Below, in pieces: positions 36,334-44,174 of a stretch of DNA of 64,000 bases. A program made the position numbers and the translations under genes. Position 1 is the stretch's first letter, and every line of letters starts with the position of its first letter. The stretch is taken from NCBI RefSeq assembly GCF_004358445.1, contig NZ_CP037951.1, forward strand, positions 3,297,001 through 3,361,000, written 5' to 3'. Origin of the DNA: Parashewanella tropica. GTDB taxonomy: Bacteria > Pseudomonadota > Gammaproteobacteria > Enterobacterales > Shewanellaceae. The notes beneath the pieces were generated by a model. The model worked only from the letters and a program-made list of their open reading frames with translations. It was not told the origin of the DNA and ran no database searches.

Positions 36334-37506
36334 ATGACTACTTGGCTCAGTGCTGGGATAATTTTTACGTTCGCTAGTATCTTATTTATTTTATTGAAAT
36401 GGGGAAACTTACGTTGTGTAGGGGTAACTCCTGTTAAAACCTTCACTTTCATTGCCATCTTGTTTACTTCAGGACTTGATGTTGGCTTGATTATGTTTCC
36501 ATTAACAGAGTTCGGTGGTTATGCAGATGTTGGAGCTAGCCCAGAATATGCTTTCAGTAATCCGCTTGCCATTGAATTTGGCTACTGGGGCTTTTTAATT
36601 TGGGCATTCTATTTCTTAACTTGCTTTTACTTTTGCGTTATCGAACCCAAAGTAAAGTTCTTCGAAATTCCTATGATTAAATGGTTAAACAACATTGTAA
36701 TTATTGGAACCTGTGCCTTTACCGCCCACTTATTACTGACCAACTTGCCTTGGTACCTACCAGAAATGGGCAACGGTGAAACCATCATTCCAACTTTCTA
36801 TTTAATTGTGTTCGCTGCTATTGCTGTTTCCGTATATTCGAGTACTCGTCTAATCTACGTACGCTACTTGAGCCTTGGCTCAACGGGATTATTTATCGCT
36901 CTTATCGCCATATTGTGGTTTGGAGCCTTCGCCAAACAAAATGGTTTAGGAGAGTTTGCATCAACCTTTGGTTTAATTGGAAATTACTTCACCAACTTAG
37001 ATAAGTTTGTGTTCCCACTTAACGATTACCATGAGTTCTATCTTTATTGGTGGTTTGCGTGGAGCATTATGATCGGTCAATTTACCTCTCGTTTTGTTGG
37101 CAGTTTAAAAACATGGCAAGTACTAGCTGCAATGCTAATCTTCCCATCATTGCCAATCGCTATTTGGTTTACCGTATTGTATTACTACCATTTACATCAG
37201 ATTGATACTTCAGGTTTTTACAATATCGCCATGGTCTTTGTTGGTATCACTTTTGTTATTAACTCTCTAGACTCTTTAGTTCGTCTTTATACCGATAATT
37301 TGGGCTTAACCGTATCGAAATTAGGAAAAGTAAAATACATTGCACTTAATATCGTTGCTCTAAGCGCTTTAACTTTATTGTTTAAGTTTAATTTTCTTGA
37401 GATTCAATGGATTGGTGCTTTAGTGATTGGTATTTTCTTCAGTTGCTTAAGTTATATTTTGATAAAGAAGCTTAAAGAAGTGAAGCAAATAAACACTGTA
37501 CTTTAA
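36334..37506 (+). CDS. Divergent, shortened BCCT-like membrane protein
   Basis: A 390-residue integral membrane protein with about ten hydrophobic helices. YLYWWFAWSIMIGQFTSRF occupies the place of the BCCT helix-8 signature (WWISWSPFVGMFIAR), followed by a similar LIFPSLPIAIWFTVLY block. It is about 130 residues shorter than the BCCT protein at 29.5 kb and lacks several family residues, so substrate and coupling are uncertain. Downstream of betBA by 170 bp, it probably handles choline or a related trimethylamine. AAAAAGG precedes the ATG. Confidence 0.72.
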   Translation: MTTWLSAGIIFTFASILFILLKWGNLRCVGVTPVKTFTFIAILFTSGLDVGLIMFPLTEFGGYADVGASPEYAFSNPLAIEFGYWGFLIWAFYFLTCFYFCVIEPKVKFFEIPMIKWLNNIVIIGTCAFTAHLLLTNLPWYLPEMGNGETIIPTFYLIVFAAIAVSVYSSTRLIYVRYLSLGSTGLFIALIAILWFGAFAKQNGLGEFASTFGLIGNYFTNLDKFVFPLNDYHEFYLYWWFAWSIMIGQFTSRFVGSLKTWQVLAAMLIFPSLPIAIWFTVLYYYHLHQIDTSGFYNIAMVFVGITFVINSLDSLVRLYTDNLGLTVSKLGKVKYIALNIVALSALTLLFKFNFLEIQWIGALVIGIFFSCLSYILIKKLKEVKQINTVL

Positions 37507-37539
37507 CTGCAATAATTATTACTTAACCACTAAAATGGC

Positions 37540-37574
37540 AAAGCCCCATATTTTTAGATATCGGGGCTTTAATT
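37540..37574 (+). terminator. Terminator after the divergent BCCT-like gene
   Basis: AAAGCCCC and GGGGCTTT form an 8-bp stem, extended by ATA/TAT, followed by AATTT. Confidence 0.75.
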
Positions 37575-37682
37575 TACGGTTACATTGCTGATTTTATGCA
37601 TCATCGATATTTCACCTTATCAGATCTAGTAATAGCTAGTATTGTATTATTCAAAATAACCAATGAGTTAACCATAGTGCTA

Positions 37683-37716
37683 TAAAAAAAAGTCCTAGCG
37701 CTAGGTCTAGGACTTT
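37683..37716 (-). terminator. Terminator of the 279-residue secreted-protein gene
   Basis: On the minus strand AAAGTCCTAG, an 8-nt loop and CTAGGACTTT are followed by a run of T residues (TTTTTATA). Confidence 0.85.
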
Positions 37717-37770
37717 GTCAGCAATCTAAAAGACTGCCTAAGTTAAGTTGCTTTACTCTAAAGCATATCT

Positions 37771-38610
37771 TTATGATTTAGAGTGCATAAAGTTCAAGAA
37801 TTCACCAAAGTCCGTTTTCTTTTCAATAAACTCAGCAAAACGTTGTGCGCCTTGACTGTCGTCTCGACCATAAAGTGTGTTTCCGTGATAGCCACCCGTT
37901 AGTGGAATATCAGCTCTCATATGCCAGATGCCATTTACTATGCCTTGATCAAACGTTAAGCTCCATGCTCCAACATCAGTAACATCTTGATTAGTTGTAT
38001 TATTCCAAACTTGGACATAACCGGCCCAGTAGTTTTTACTTGGGTTATTTTTAACTGGCACTTGTCTTAAATCTACTCGAACTGAAACATCTTGCTTTTT
38101 CTGAATAGAGCGAACCATAGCTAAATCTCTATAATTTGAAAAAGAAGGGCTAGTCATAAAGTAATTAATGATTTGCTGACGAATTTTATCAGCCTGTAAA
38201 AACTTTTCTACGGGTATATTATTATTACGGTCGTAAGTATAACTGCCGCGTTCAAAAGTTCCTGTAATAGGAAATGGATAGTAATTTAAGTTTTGATATG
38301 GTCCTGGCTCAAAAATAAACTTTCTATCTTTTCTTAACCAATATTGCTCATCAAACTGAAGTTTATACGGACCTATACTTGCGTTATTACCGGCAAATTC
38401 CATTGATAACTGAGGTCTTGAGAACTTTTGATAATCATAGTATTTATACTTCAAATTAACGTAAATCTGCTCAAGTGGCTGACACTCTTGAGTTTTACAG
38501 TCAACGATTTTGCCAATATCTCTTGTAGGGAATGGGTTTTGGCCTGCAACTACAGCCTGGGTTGAAGAAAGTAGAGCTACAGCTGTTAATATTTTTGTAA
38601 GTTTTTTCAT
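37771..38610 (-). CDS. Secreted protein of unknown function with a CBM-like segment
   Basis: A 279-residue exported protein with a clear signal peptide (residues 1-22, ending AVVAG). Two early Cys (CKTQEC) probably form a disulfide. The C-terminal third (YWAGYVQVWNNTTNQDV, then WSLTFDQGIVNGIWHM) resembles the strand pattern of cellulose-binding type modules (CBM2-like), but no catalytic domain was recognised. It has its own terminator and shares an upstream 16-bp motif with the lectin-domain gene at 42.6 kb, which suggests common control. Confidence 0.6.
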   Translation of the reverse strand: MKKLTKILTAVALLSSTQAVVAGQNPFPTRDIGKIVDCKTQECQPLEQIYVNLKYKYYDYQKFSRPQLSMEFAGNNASIGPYKLQFDEQYWLRKDRKFIFEPGPYQNLNYYPFPITGTFERGSYTYDRNNNIPVEKFLQADKIRQQIINYFMTSPSFSNYRDLAMVRSIQKKQDVSVRVDLRQVPVKNNPSKNYWAGYVQVWNNTTNQDVTDVGAWSLTFDQGIVNGIWHMRADIPLTGGYHGNTLYGRDDSQGAQRFAEFIEKKTDFGEFLNFMHSKS

Positions 38611-39034
38611 TTTTAAAACTTCTCCAAATAACGCACTTTATTTTGGGGAAAGGTAAAGCTTTTAATATTCCATGTCTATTTTAAATCTTCTGATCGTACC
38701 AGAGTAATTACTTTTATTTATTTAAATAATCCATTTAGAAATAAAGATTATTAACTGACAAAAACAAATATTAAAATTAGAATAAAAACTACCAATTAAA
38801 ATCAAACAAAAAACATATAACTGATCCGACAAGTGGCTTTACTCTAATTACAAAAAAACAACAATAACCATTTAAAACAATAGATTGCGAAATTAAAAAA
38901 ATAATTATGACACCCGTCATTTTTTAGCTTCAACTTTTAACTTTAATAACTACATCAAATAAGTTAGGGTGCGCTTAATTTCAAACCTTAAATTAAATAA
39001 AAGGTAATTAAAGGATAATTATTAGGTGCCTATC
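38611..39034. other. 424-bp AT-rich divergent intergenic region
   Basis: It holds promoters for the secreted-protein gene (leftward) and the DUF642-like gene (rightward). TCTGATCGTACCAGAG at 38689-38704 recurs nearly unchanged before the lectin gene. No ORF or RNA gene was seen. Confidence 0.6.
38688..38704 (-). promoter_or_regulatory. Shared operator-like motif, copy 1
   Basis: TTCTGATCGTACCAGAG is about 78 bp before the start of the 279-residue secreted protein. Fifteen of 17 bases match the copy at 43863-43879, and the AT-rich downstream flank is also similar. Confidence 0.55.
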
Positions 39035-40402
39035 ATGAATAAGAAATTTAAATTATCTTTAGTTTTTGCTGCTCTTTCATTATCTTCTAGCATGGTTTCA
39101 GCAGAGCCTTTAGCATTAGGTAAGAAAAACTTACTTAGAGATGGTGACTTTGAATATCCAAAAGTACAGCTAAACAATCCACACCGTTTCAATGCCTATA
39201 GCGGATTTCATGGAAGAAACCAAATTGGCGCATGGTATACAGGTCTAGCACGGCCTCCTGTTTATGTTCATCGTAATATTTTGCATCGCTTTGGTTTGGC
39301 TGGAGCGACAGGCTCACAACACCTCGCAGTAGGTAGCCCAAGTAATGTATATCAACGACTATATAATTTAGACACAAACAAAAACTACACCTTAAGTTTT
39401 GATTATGCGTTGCACACTATGGCAAATAATGGTCCAACAAAGCTCATGGTTGGTATTCCACATGTAAACGCCATTACAGTTACCGTAGATAATAAAGGTG
39501 ATGAACAATGGAAAACTGCTCAATATACCTTTAAGCCAGAACTTGCCACCTCAACGATATCTATTACTGGTGTAGAAAGCCCAAGATCTTGGCCAGATAC
39601 CCTAGTTGATAACGTATCTCTGCACGAAACAAAACTAAATATTGTTGGGGTTAACTTAGTTAACTCTAGCCACAGGAACACTCTTACCATTCAAAAAAAT
39701 GCAAATGTCCAATTCGTAACCAGTGATGAAACTAGAGATGGCTCTGTATTTCAAGTTACGCCAAAAATGTATGAACGTTGTCAATTTGCCGATTACAGTA
39801 AATTCGGCTTCAAGGGTAACCGAGAAAATACTGTCGCAATAAACCAAGGTCCTTTATTACCACAAGGTCCAACGATTAGTATTCTTGGCGATTATTCCTT
39901 AGAAAGTGATAAGTTCACCAAGTCTCATCCTGAAAATAAGTATTACTTTGTGTATGGGGATTTTGATAAAGCTCAGACTCGTTTAATTCCTAGTGATTTA
40001 TGTCGAACAGGCAAGGGAAAATTTGCACTTCAACTCGTCGATGAAAATGAACACACTGCTGACATTAAGCAATCTGATAAAAAAGCGTTCATTGACGTCA
40101 ACTCAAAACCTGTTGCTTTAGGTGATGAGTATGTCATCCAAGCTCAAAAAGCAGGTGAGTTATTTGCAGTGAATCGTAAAGATTTTATGAGCTGTAACTT
40201 GGATGATTCAGCGATCAAAGTCGGTGATTTTGATGCCAATAATGCCAACAAACTGACATTACGTATTCAAGAAGGTGCGAGTGATGCACACGCTGACTTC
40301 AAACCAGGCAATACCGTTTACTTAGTTCAAGGTGTTGATGGTGAAGATAGAGCCGCAGAGTGTAAAGATGGTTCTAAATTCTCAGTTAGAGTCTCTCAGT
40401 AA
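39035..40402 (+). CDS. Secreted DUF642-like protein with two phytocyanin-like cupredoxin domains
   Basis: A 455-residue exported protein (signal peptide 1-23). Residues 33-197 look like a DUF642/galactose-binding domain (NLLRDGDFEYP, YTLSFDYALH, TLVDNVSLHE). Two tandem domains follow, about 213-336 and 362-454. Each has the phytocyanin order: VtxxxYxxC (C249, C387), a long loop, then YYFVYGD or VYLVQGV and a second Cys (C323, C443). The disulfide pair is kept, but the Cys and His ligands of type-1 copper are missing, so they are probably copper-free. The ATG at 39035 follows AGGTG by 8 bases and replaces the GTG at 39026. Function unknown; a copper-receptor gene lies 4 kb away. Confidence 0.6.
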   Translation: MNKKFKLSLVFAALSLSSSMVSAEPLALGKKNLLRDGDFEYPKVQLNNPHRFNAYSGFHGRNQIGAWYTGLARPPVYVHRNILHRFGLAGATGSQHLAVGSPSNVYQRLYNLDTNKNYTLSFDYALHTMANNGPTKLMVGIPHVNAITVTVDNKGDEQWKTAQYTFKPELATSTISITGVESPRSWPDTLVDNVSLHETKLNIVGVNLVNSSHRNTLTIQKNANVQFVTSDETRDGSVFQVTPKMYERCQFADYSKFGFKGNRENTVAINQGPLLPQGPTISILGDYSLESDKFTKSHPENKYYFVYGDFDKAQTRLIPSDLCRTGKGKFALQLVDENEHTADIKQSDKKAFIDVNSKPVALGDEYVIQAQKAGELFAVNRKDFMSCNLDDSAIKVGDFDANNANKLTLRIQEGASDAHADFKPGNTVYLVQGVDGEDRAAECKDGSKFSVRVSQ

Positions 40403-40424
40403 ATTTTTCACTCTAAAAACGAAA

Positions 40425-40456
40425 AAGGCTGCTTCATTTTAAGTAGCCTTTTTTAT
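40425..40456 (+). terminator. Terminator after the DUF642-like gene
   Basis: AAGGCTGCTT and AAGTAGCCTT pair with one G-U, followed by TTTTTATT. The IS element begins 9 bp later, so the gene was spared. Confidence 0.85.
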
Positions 40457-40504
40457 TACTTCACTGTCCCGTCCTGAAATGTGTTTACACATTTAGGACT
40501 TATT

Positions 40505-40906
40505 ATGACAAACCCAGATCCTACCTATATAAAACGTACACAACGTGATTATTCATTAGGCTTTAAATTGCAGGTTGTTGCAGCTGTTGAAAAAGGTGAT
40601 ATGACCTATAAGCAAGCTCAAAAAATCTATGGTATCCAAGGTCGCTCAACAGTACTTACATGGTTGAGAAAACACGGTAAGCTAGATTGGTGTCAACCAC
40701 CGAAAATAACCATGTCTAAATCACCTAAAGCCAAAGAAACACCAGCTCAAAAGATTAAGCGCTTAGAGCGAGAGTTGAAGGATGAAAAGTTACGTAACCT
40801 ATTACTTAATGAAGTCGTCGATATTATTGATGCTGAACATGGTATAGGGTTGCGAAAAAAGCTTATAGCCAAGGAGCAAGAAACCTTCAGGTACAAAAGC
40901 AAGTAA
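40505..40906 (+). CDS. IS3-family transposase OrfA
   Basis: A 133-residue DNA-binding subunit. The helix-turn-helix region (YSLGFKLQVVAAVEKGDMTY, then IQGRSTVLTWLRKHG) and a leucine-zipper-like helix (IKRLERELKDEKLRNLLLNEV) are typical of IS3 OrfA. The slippery heptamer A-AAA-AAG at 40855-40861 lies in frame near the 3' end and would send ribosomes into orfB. The ATG at 40505 is chosen because the upstream GTG falls in the terminal repeat. Confidence 0.9.
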   Translation: MTNPDPTYIKRTQRDYSLGFKLQVVAAVEKGDMTYKQAQKIYGIQGRSTVLTWLRKHGKLDWCQPPKITMSKSPKAKETPAQKIKRLERELKDEKLRNLLLNEVVDIIDAEHGIGLRKKLIAKEQETFRYKSK

Positions 40907-40935
40907 GTTTAAGCAAGGCTTGTAAGCTTCTTGGC

Positions 40936-41745
40936 ATGACGAGGCAATCAATTTATCAAAGGGAATATAGAGATAAAAAACGGGCTATCATGTTAGCTCC
41001 AGTAAAAAATATGGTGCTAGCGTTACGGCGATTTATGCCACGATTAGGCGGTAGGAAACTGTACTATCTTCTGAAGCCTCAACTTATGGAGGAAGGCATA
41101 AAGCTCGGGCGAGATGGCCTATTCGACTATCTGAGGGAAGAACACCTGCTAATTCAACCCAAGCGTAGTTATAGGAAAACGACTAACAGTAAGCATTGGA
41201 TGAAAAAGCATCCGAATTTGTTAAAGGATTACACGCCACAAAGAGCTGAAGAAGTCTTGGTAAGTGATATCACTTATGTGGAAAGTGATGATGGTGTGCA
41301 TTATCTCTCGCTTGTCACTGATGCTTATAGTCGAAAAATAATGGGCTATGAATTAAGTGATGGAATGAAAGCGACAGACGTGGTTAAAGCGCTAGATATG
41401 GCTGTTAGCCATAGGTGTTATAGACGTAACGCAATTCATCACTCAGACAGAGGGTTACAATATTGCTCTGCTATTTATCAGAATAAACTTAAGCAAAATA
41501 ATATAATACCCTCAATGACTGATGGTTATGACTGCTATCAAAATGCACTCGCAGAGAGGGTGAATGGTATACTGAAGCAGGAGTTCCTTGTATATCAATG
41601 TAAAAATATTGATGAATTAAAGTTGCTCATCGATGAATCAATAGCGATATACAACGATATGAGACCGCATTTAAGTTTAGAGATGAAAACACCGAACCAA
41701 GTGCATAAAAAAATCCAAGAGCAAATGCTCTTGGATTTACATTAA
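40936..41745 (+). CDS. IS3-family transposase OrfB (DDE integrase)
   Basis: A 269-residue catalytic part counted from the ATG at 40936. The same frame stays open back to the slippery site at 40861, so the functional product is an OrfAB fusion made by -1 frameshift. The DDE residues are in place: LVSDITYV, HHSDRGLQYCS and NALAERVNGILKQEF. MTRQSIYQ is the usual OrfB opening block. It is complete, without stops. Confidence 0.93.
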   Translation: MTRQSIYQREYRDKKRAIMLAPVKNMVLALRRFMPRLGGRKLYYLLKPQLMEEGIKLGRDGLFDYLREEHLLIQPKRSYRKTTNSKHWMKKHPNLLKDYTPQRAEEVLVSDITYVESDDGVHYLSLVTDAYSRKIMGYELSDGMKATDVVKALDMAVSHRCYRRNAIHHSDRGLQYCSAIYQNKLKQNNIIPSMTDGYDCYQNALAERVNGILKQEFLVYQCKNIDELKLLIDESIAIYNDMRPHLSLEMKTPNQVHKKIQEQMLLDLH

Positions 41746-41784
41746 AACCGTCAACGTATTTTAGGACGAGACACACTTCTAAAT

Positions 41785-42125
41785 ATTTAGAATACGTAAT
41801 TCAATTAAACCCACCCATTAAAGCCCGTTTGGTTCACTTGAAACAATGATTCACTTCTTGAAATATCATTACCCGCAGCAGGACGACTCATATGCTCGGT
41901 ATAGGTTTTATCAAGAAGTTATCAATACCGAACTATATCGAAAAGACACCATTAACATTCTAACCACCAAACACTAATAAAGTACTAAACCCTATGCTCT
42001 TAGCTCACCTAGAGCTGAGATATTTCCATCATCAATGGTGACGCTATTCAGCGCAGTTACTCAACGATACAGTACACCAAACGACCATTCATCTTTGCTT
42101 TAATCAAGTGGATATCACGCAGTTA
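41785..42125 (-). pseudogene. Decayed 3' end of a second TonB copper-receptor copy
   Basis: Read on the minus strand, this fragment matches the last ~115 codons of the intact receptor at 44175-46187. Shared stretches include CCCGCAGCAGGACGACT, ATAGGTTTTATCAAG and GACCATTCATCTTT, in the same order and spacing. Alignment is gap-free for about 130 bases from the stop codon, then broken by small indels and stops. It is a remnant of a tandem duplicate, cut short upstream. Confidence 0.8.
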
Positions 42126-42191
42126 GGCATTCAGTGCTCGACATAGATTTGCATGCATCTATTACTTTACATTATATAAATATTCAGTTTT

Positions 42192-42380
42192 CTAACGTAC
42201 AAGAAATTTGGGCAATAGCTCATTCCATTGTTGCGAAAAGTAACTCAATTTGGACTTATCTTCATGAAACCCATACTACTTTTCAATAACTTCCATCGCG
42301 ATGGCTGCAGGCTCTAAAATATTTGGATTATGGACGGATGAACGGAGTGGATCTTTAATTTTCTCTATATATAGATTATC
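42192..42380 (-). pseudogene. Remnant of an unidentified gene with one internal stop
   Basis: Minus-strand translation from 42380 gives about 62 codons with protein-like composition, including NPNILEPAAIAMEVIEK, one TAG, then YGFHEDKSKLSYFSQQWNEL and a final TAG at 42194. A single nonsense codon inside an otherwise open frame points to a decayed 3' end of a gene. No family was recognised. Confidence 0.4.
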
Positions 42381-42516
42381 AATCTAAGAGGAAGGCCTAA
42401 TAATAAAATCGAAACTAGACATGACCAACAAACCATAAGATGCTTTATTAGACAACTATCACTTTATGGTACTGTCATATACCTTTGAATTCACACATCA
42501 GGGTATATATTAATAA

Positions 42517-42557
42517 TAAACCCTGCACTTTAATGCAGGGTTTGTTTTTTTGTTTTT
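42517..42557. terminator. Bidirectional terminator downstream of the lectin-domain gene
   Basis: AAACCCTGCA and TGCAGGGTTT form a 10-bp perfect stem with a 6-nt loop. The plus-strand side is followed by GTTTTTTTG; on the minus strand ATTATTAATA follows. Confidence 0.75.
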
Positions 42558-42591
42558 TCGCTTTAGCTATAATCCCAATGAGGAAGATACA

Positions 42592-43764
42592 TTAGCGAAC
42601 CCATTGCTGGTTAACACCACCGTGTTTTTGCCATAAAATCACGTTAGTTTTATTTCCACCATGAATATCAAGTACTCGATTAGTATTAAAAATCACTGGC
42701 TTAATGAACTTACCATCAATAACAAAACGCTGCCTGCCAATACTCGGATGCCCTTTTCTTAAGCAAGCGAAAGTATTAATGTTGGTTCCGTTTGGAATCG
42801 GATTATTTTGTACGTTACTGGTACTAAATGACAAACATTGATCGCTATTCTTTCTTTTAAGCTGCTGTGTATCGGCGATGTATTCCCACTGCTGGTTATC
42901 AGAGCCATTACATTGAGCAACAATCACGTTGGCGTTGTTGCCACCCGTTCCAGTTAAACACATATTATTCTGAGATGGTGTCTTTAAGGCAAAACTACGG
43001 CTTTTTAATTTCGCAGTAGCTAACTTAATTTTTTGGCCATGAACTTCAATTTCATAATCCATGTCACCAAACAAATCATTCATATTAGGGTTTTGTTGAA
43101 GATAACCATGCATTAAATGCTTAGCTCCATCAATTTTTTCATCAATCCAAGTGCTTGTTTGGTGATCACCAAAACGCGCTTGAGCCGCCCACGAGTCATC
43201 TATGTCGCTTTTGAATGAAGTAGAAAATCCAATTCTCGTTCTTAACTCACCGAAACCACCACGCTCATCAAAATATTTTTGATGAAGCATAGCAGCACGC
43301 CCAAGTACATCTGAATACTGTGGGATAGAGTGGATTTTTGAACTGATGTCAGCCGCCACTTTCGTTAGTATATCTTGCTCATTTTTCGGCAAGTCATTGA
43401 TAAAGGTGTGGTGTCTACGGTCAGTACGCCATGTACCATATATAATTTGACCGCTACCATCATTCGGATAGCCCATTGAAAGTTGGAATGTGCGACCACC
43501 ACGACACCCTTCCATAATGATTGAGTCATACTTATAAACATAATCATAAGGGCGTCTTTCACTTGGGTTTACACCTTGTTTTGGAAGGATGTCTGCAAAA
43601 ACGCTAATAGCCCAAACACCATCAGTAAATATTTTACATGGCTTACTATTGGCAAACTGAGGCTTATAAGGGAAACCGAATCCATCAATGGTTGCCGCAG
43701 AAGAATTAAAGCTAACAATTGGTGCGCTTGCAATTAATGCCGAAAGTAATAGTTTTTTCATCAT
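42592..43764 (-). CDS. Secreted protein with C-terminal ricin-type beta-trefoil lectin domain
   Basis: A 390-residue exported protein (signal peptide 1-23, ending SSAA). Residues 262-390 form a beta-trefoil with the repeating QxW motif (QQWEYIAD, QRFVI, QQWVR) and MCLTGTGG/CLSFST turns, so it should bind a sugar. The first 230 residues are a domain I do not recognise, with CKIFTDGVWAISVFAD and EGCRGGRTFQLSMGY blocks and an Asp/Trp-rich stretch. It could be a hydrolase or toxin domain, but no catalytic motif is certain. A second ATG at 43761 has better spacing from GAGAGA. Confidence 0.7.
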   Translation of the reverse strand: MMKKLLLSALIASAPIVSFNSSAATIDGFGFPYKPQFANSKPCKIFTDGVWAISVFADILPKQGVNPSERRPYDYVYKYDSIIMEGCRGGRTFQLSMGYPNDGSGQIIYGTWRTDRRHHTFINDLPKNEQDILTKVAADISSKIHSIPQYSDVLGRAAMLHQKYFDERGGFGELRTRIGFSTSFKSDIDDSWAAQARFGDHQTSTWIDEKIDGAKHLMHGYLQQNPNMNDLFGDMDYEIEVHGQKIKLATAKLKSRSFALKTPSQNNMCLTGTGGNNANVIVAQCNGSDNQQWEYIADTQQLKRKNSDQCLSFSTSNVQNNPIPNGTNINTFACLRKGHPSIGRQRFVIDGKFIKPVIFNTNRVLDIHGGNKTNVILWQKHGGVNQQWVR

Positions 43765-43862
43765 TCTCTCATTTATCTAAGATAAAAAGTTAATAAAAAT
43801 AAGATGCACTCTTATTGATGGGGGGATTATCGGGTGTTTAAGAGAGGTATCAAGAGAATATT

Positions 43863-43879
43863 CTCTGTTCGTACCAGAG
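43863..43879 (-). promoter_or_regulatory. Shared operator-like motif, copy 2
   Basis: CTCTGTTCGTACCAGAG has perfect CTCTG/CAGAG arms around a 7-bp centre and lies about 100 bp before the lectin-domain gene. It nearly repeats 38688-38704. Confidence 0.55.
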
Positions 43880-44112
43880 CAAATATTCTTATTTTTATTA
43901 ATGAGTTACTGAAAAATCGTAGAAGAATTTTGAGTTCTAGGGGCAGCCAATTCTAAAACTCTTTTTAAATTAAATAGTTAAAAATCAGGAGGCATTATTA
44001 AATCAGATTCAATTTGTAGAAAAATGCTCTATTTGTGCCAATAAGATATATCTTTAATTGCTAACGTATTGGTAATCACTAAGTTAATACCGTCGAACAT
44101 TTGACGATAACA

Positions 44113-44149
44113 GGTAAATTAACGCTTATTTGACAAGCGTTAATTTACC
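44113..44149 (-). terminator. Stem-loop after the copper receptor
   Basis: GGTAAATTAACGCTT and AAGCGTTAATTTACC form a 15-bp perfect stem with a 7-nt loop, 26 bp past the stop codon. It lacks a clear U-tract. Confidence 0.6.
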
Positions 44150-44174
44150 CTATGATCTTCAAAGACTTTACGAT

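Larger units (their letters stand above)
40465..41773 (+). mobile_element. IS3-family insertion sequence, complete
   Basis: A 1309-bp element bounded by TGTCCCGTCCTGAAATGTGT on the left and, inverted, TGTCTCGTCCTAAAATACGT on the right (19 of the first 24 terminal bases match). CAC flanks both ends, a 3-bp target duplication. It encodes orfA and orfB joined by a -1 frameshift, so it looks intact and fairly recent. It lies between the terminator of the DUF642-like gene and a decayed TonB-receptor fragment. Confidence 0.9.
41774..42591. other. 818-bp non-coding graveyard region right of the IS element
   Basis: It holds the TonB-receptor remnant, the unidentified remnant and, at 42517-42550, a terminator-like hairpin. 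No intact ORF was seen. Together with the IS it marks a place where accessory genes have been gained and lost. Confidence 0.7.
43765..44174. other. 410-bp intergenic region between lectin and copper-receptor genes
   Basis: It carries the second shared operator-like motif at 43863-43879 and a perfect stem-loop at 44113-44149 after the receptor stop. No ORF was seen. Confidence 0.6.
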
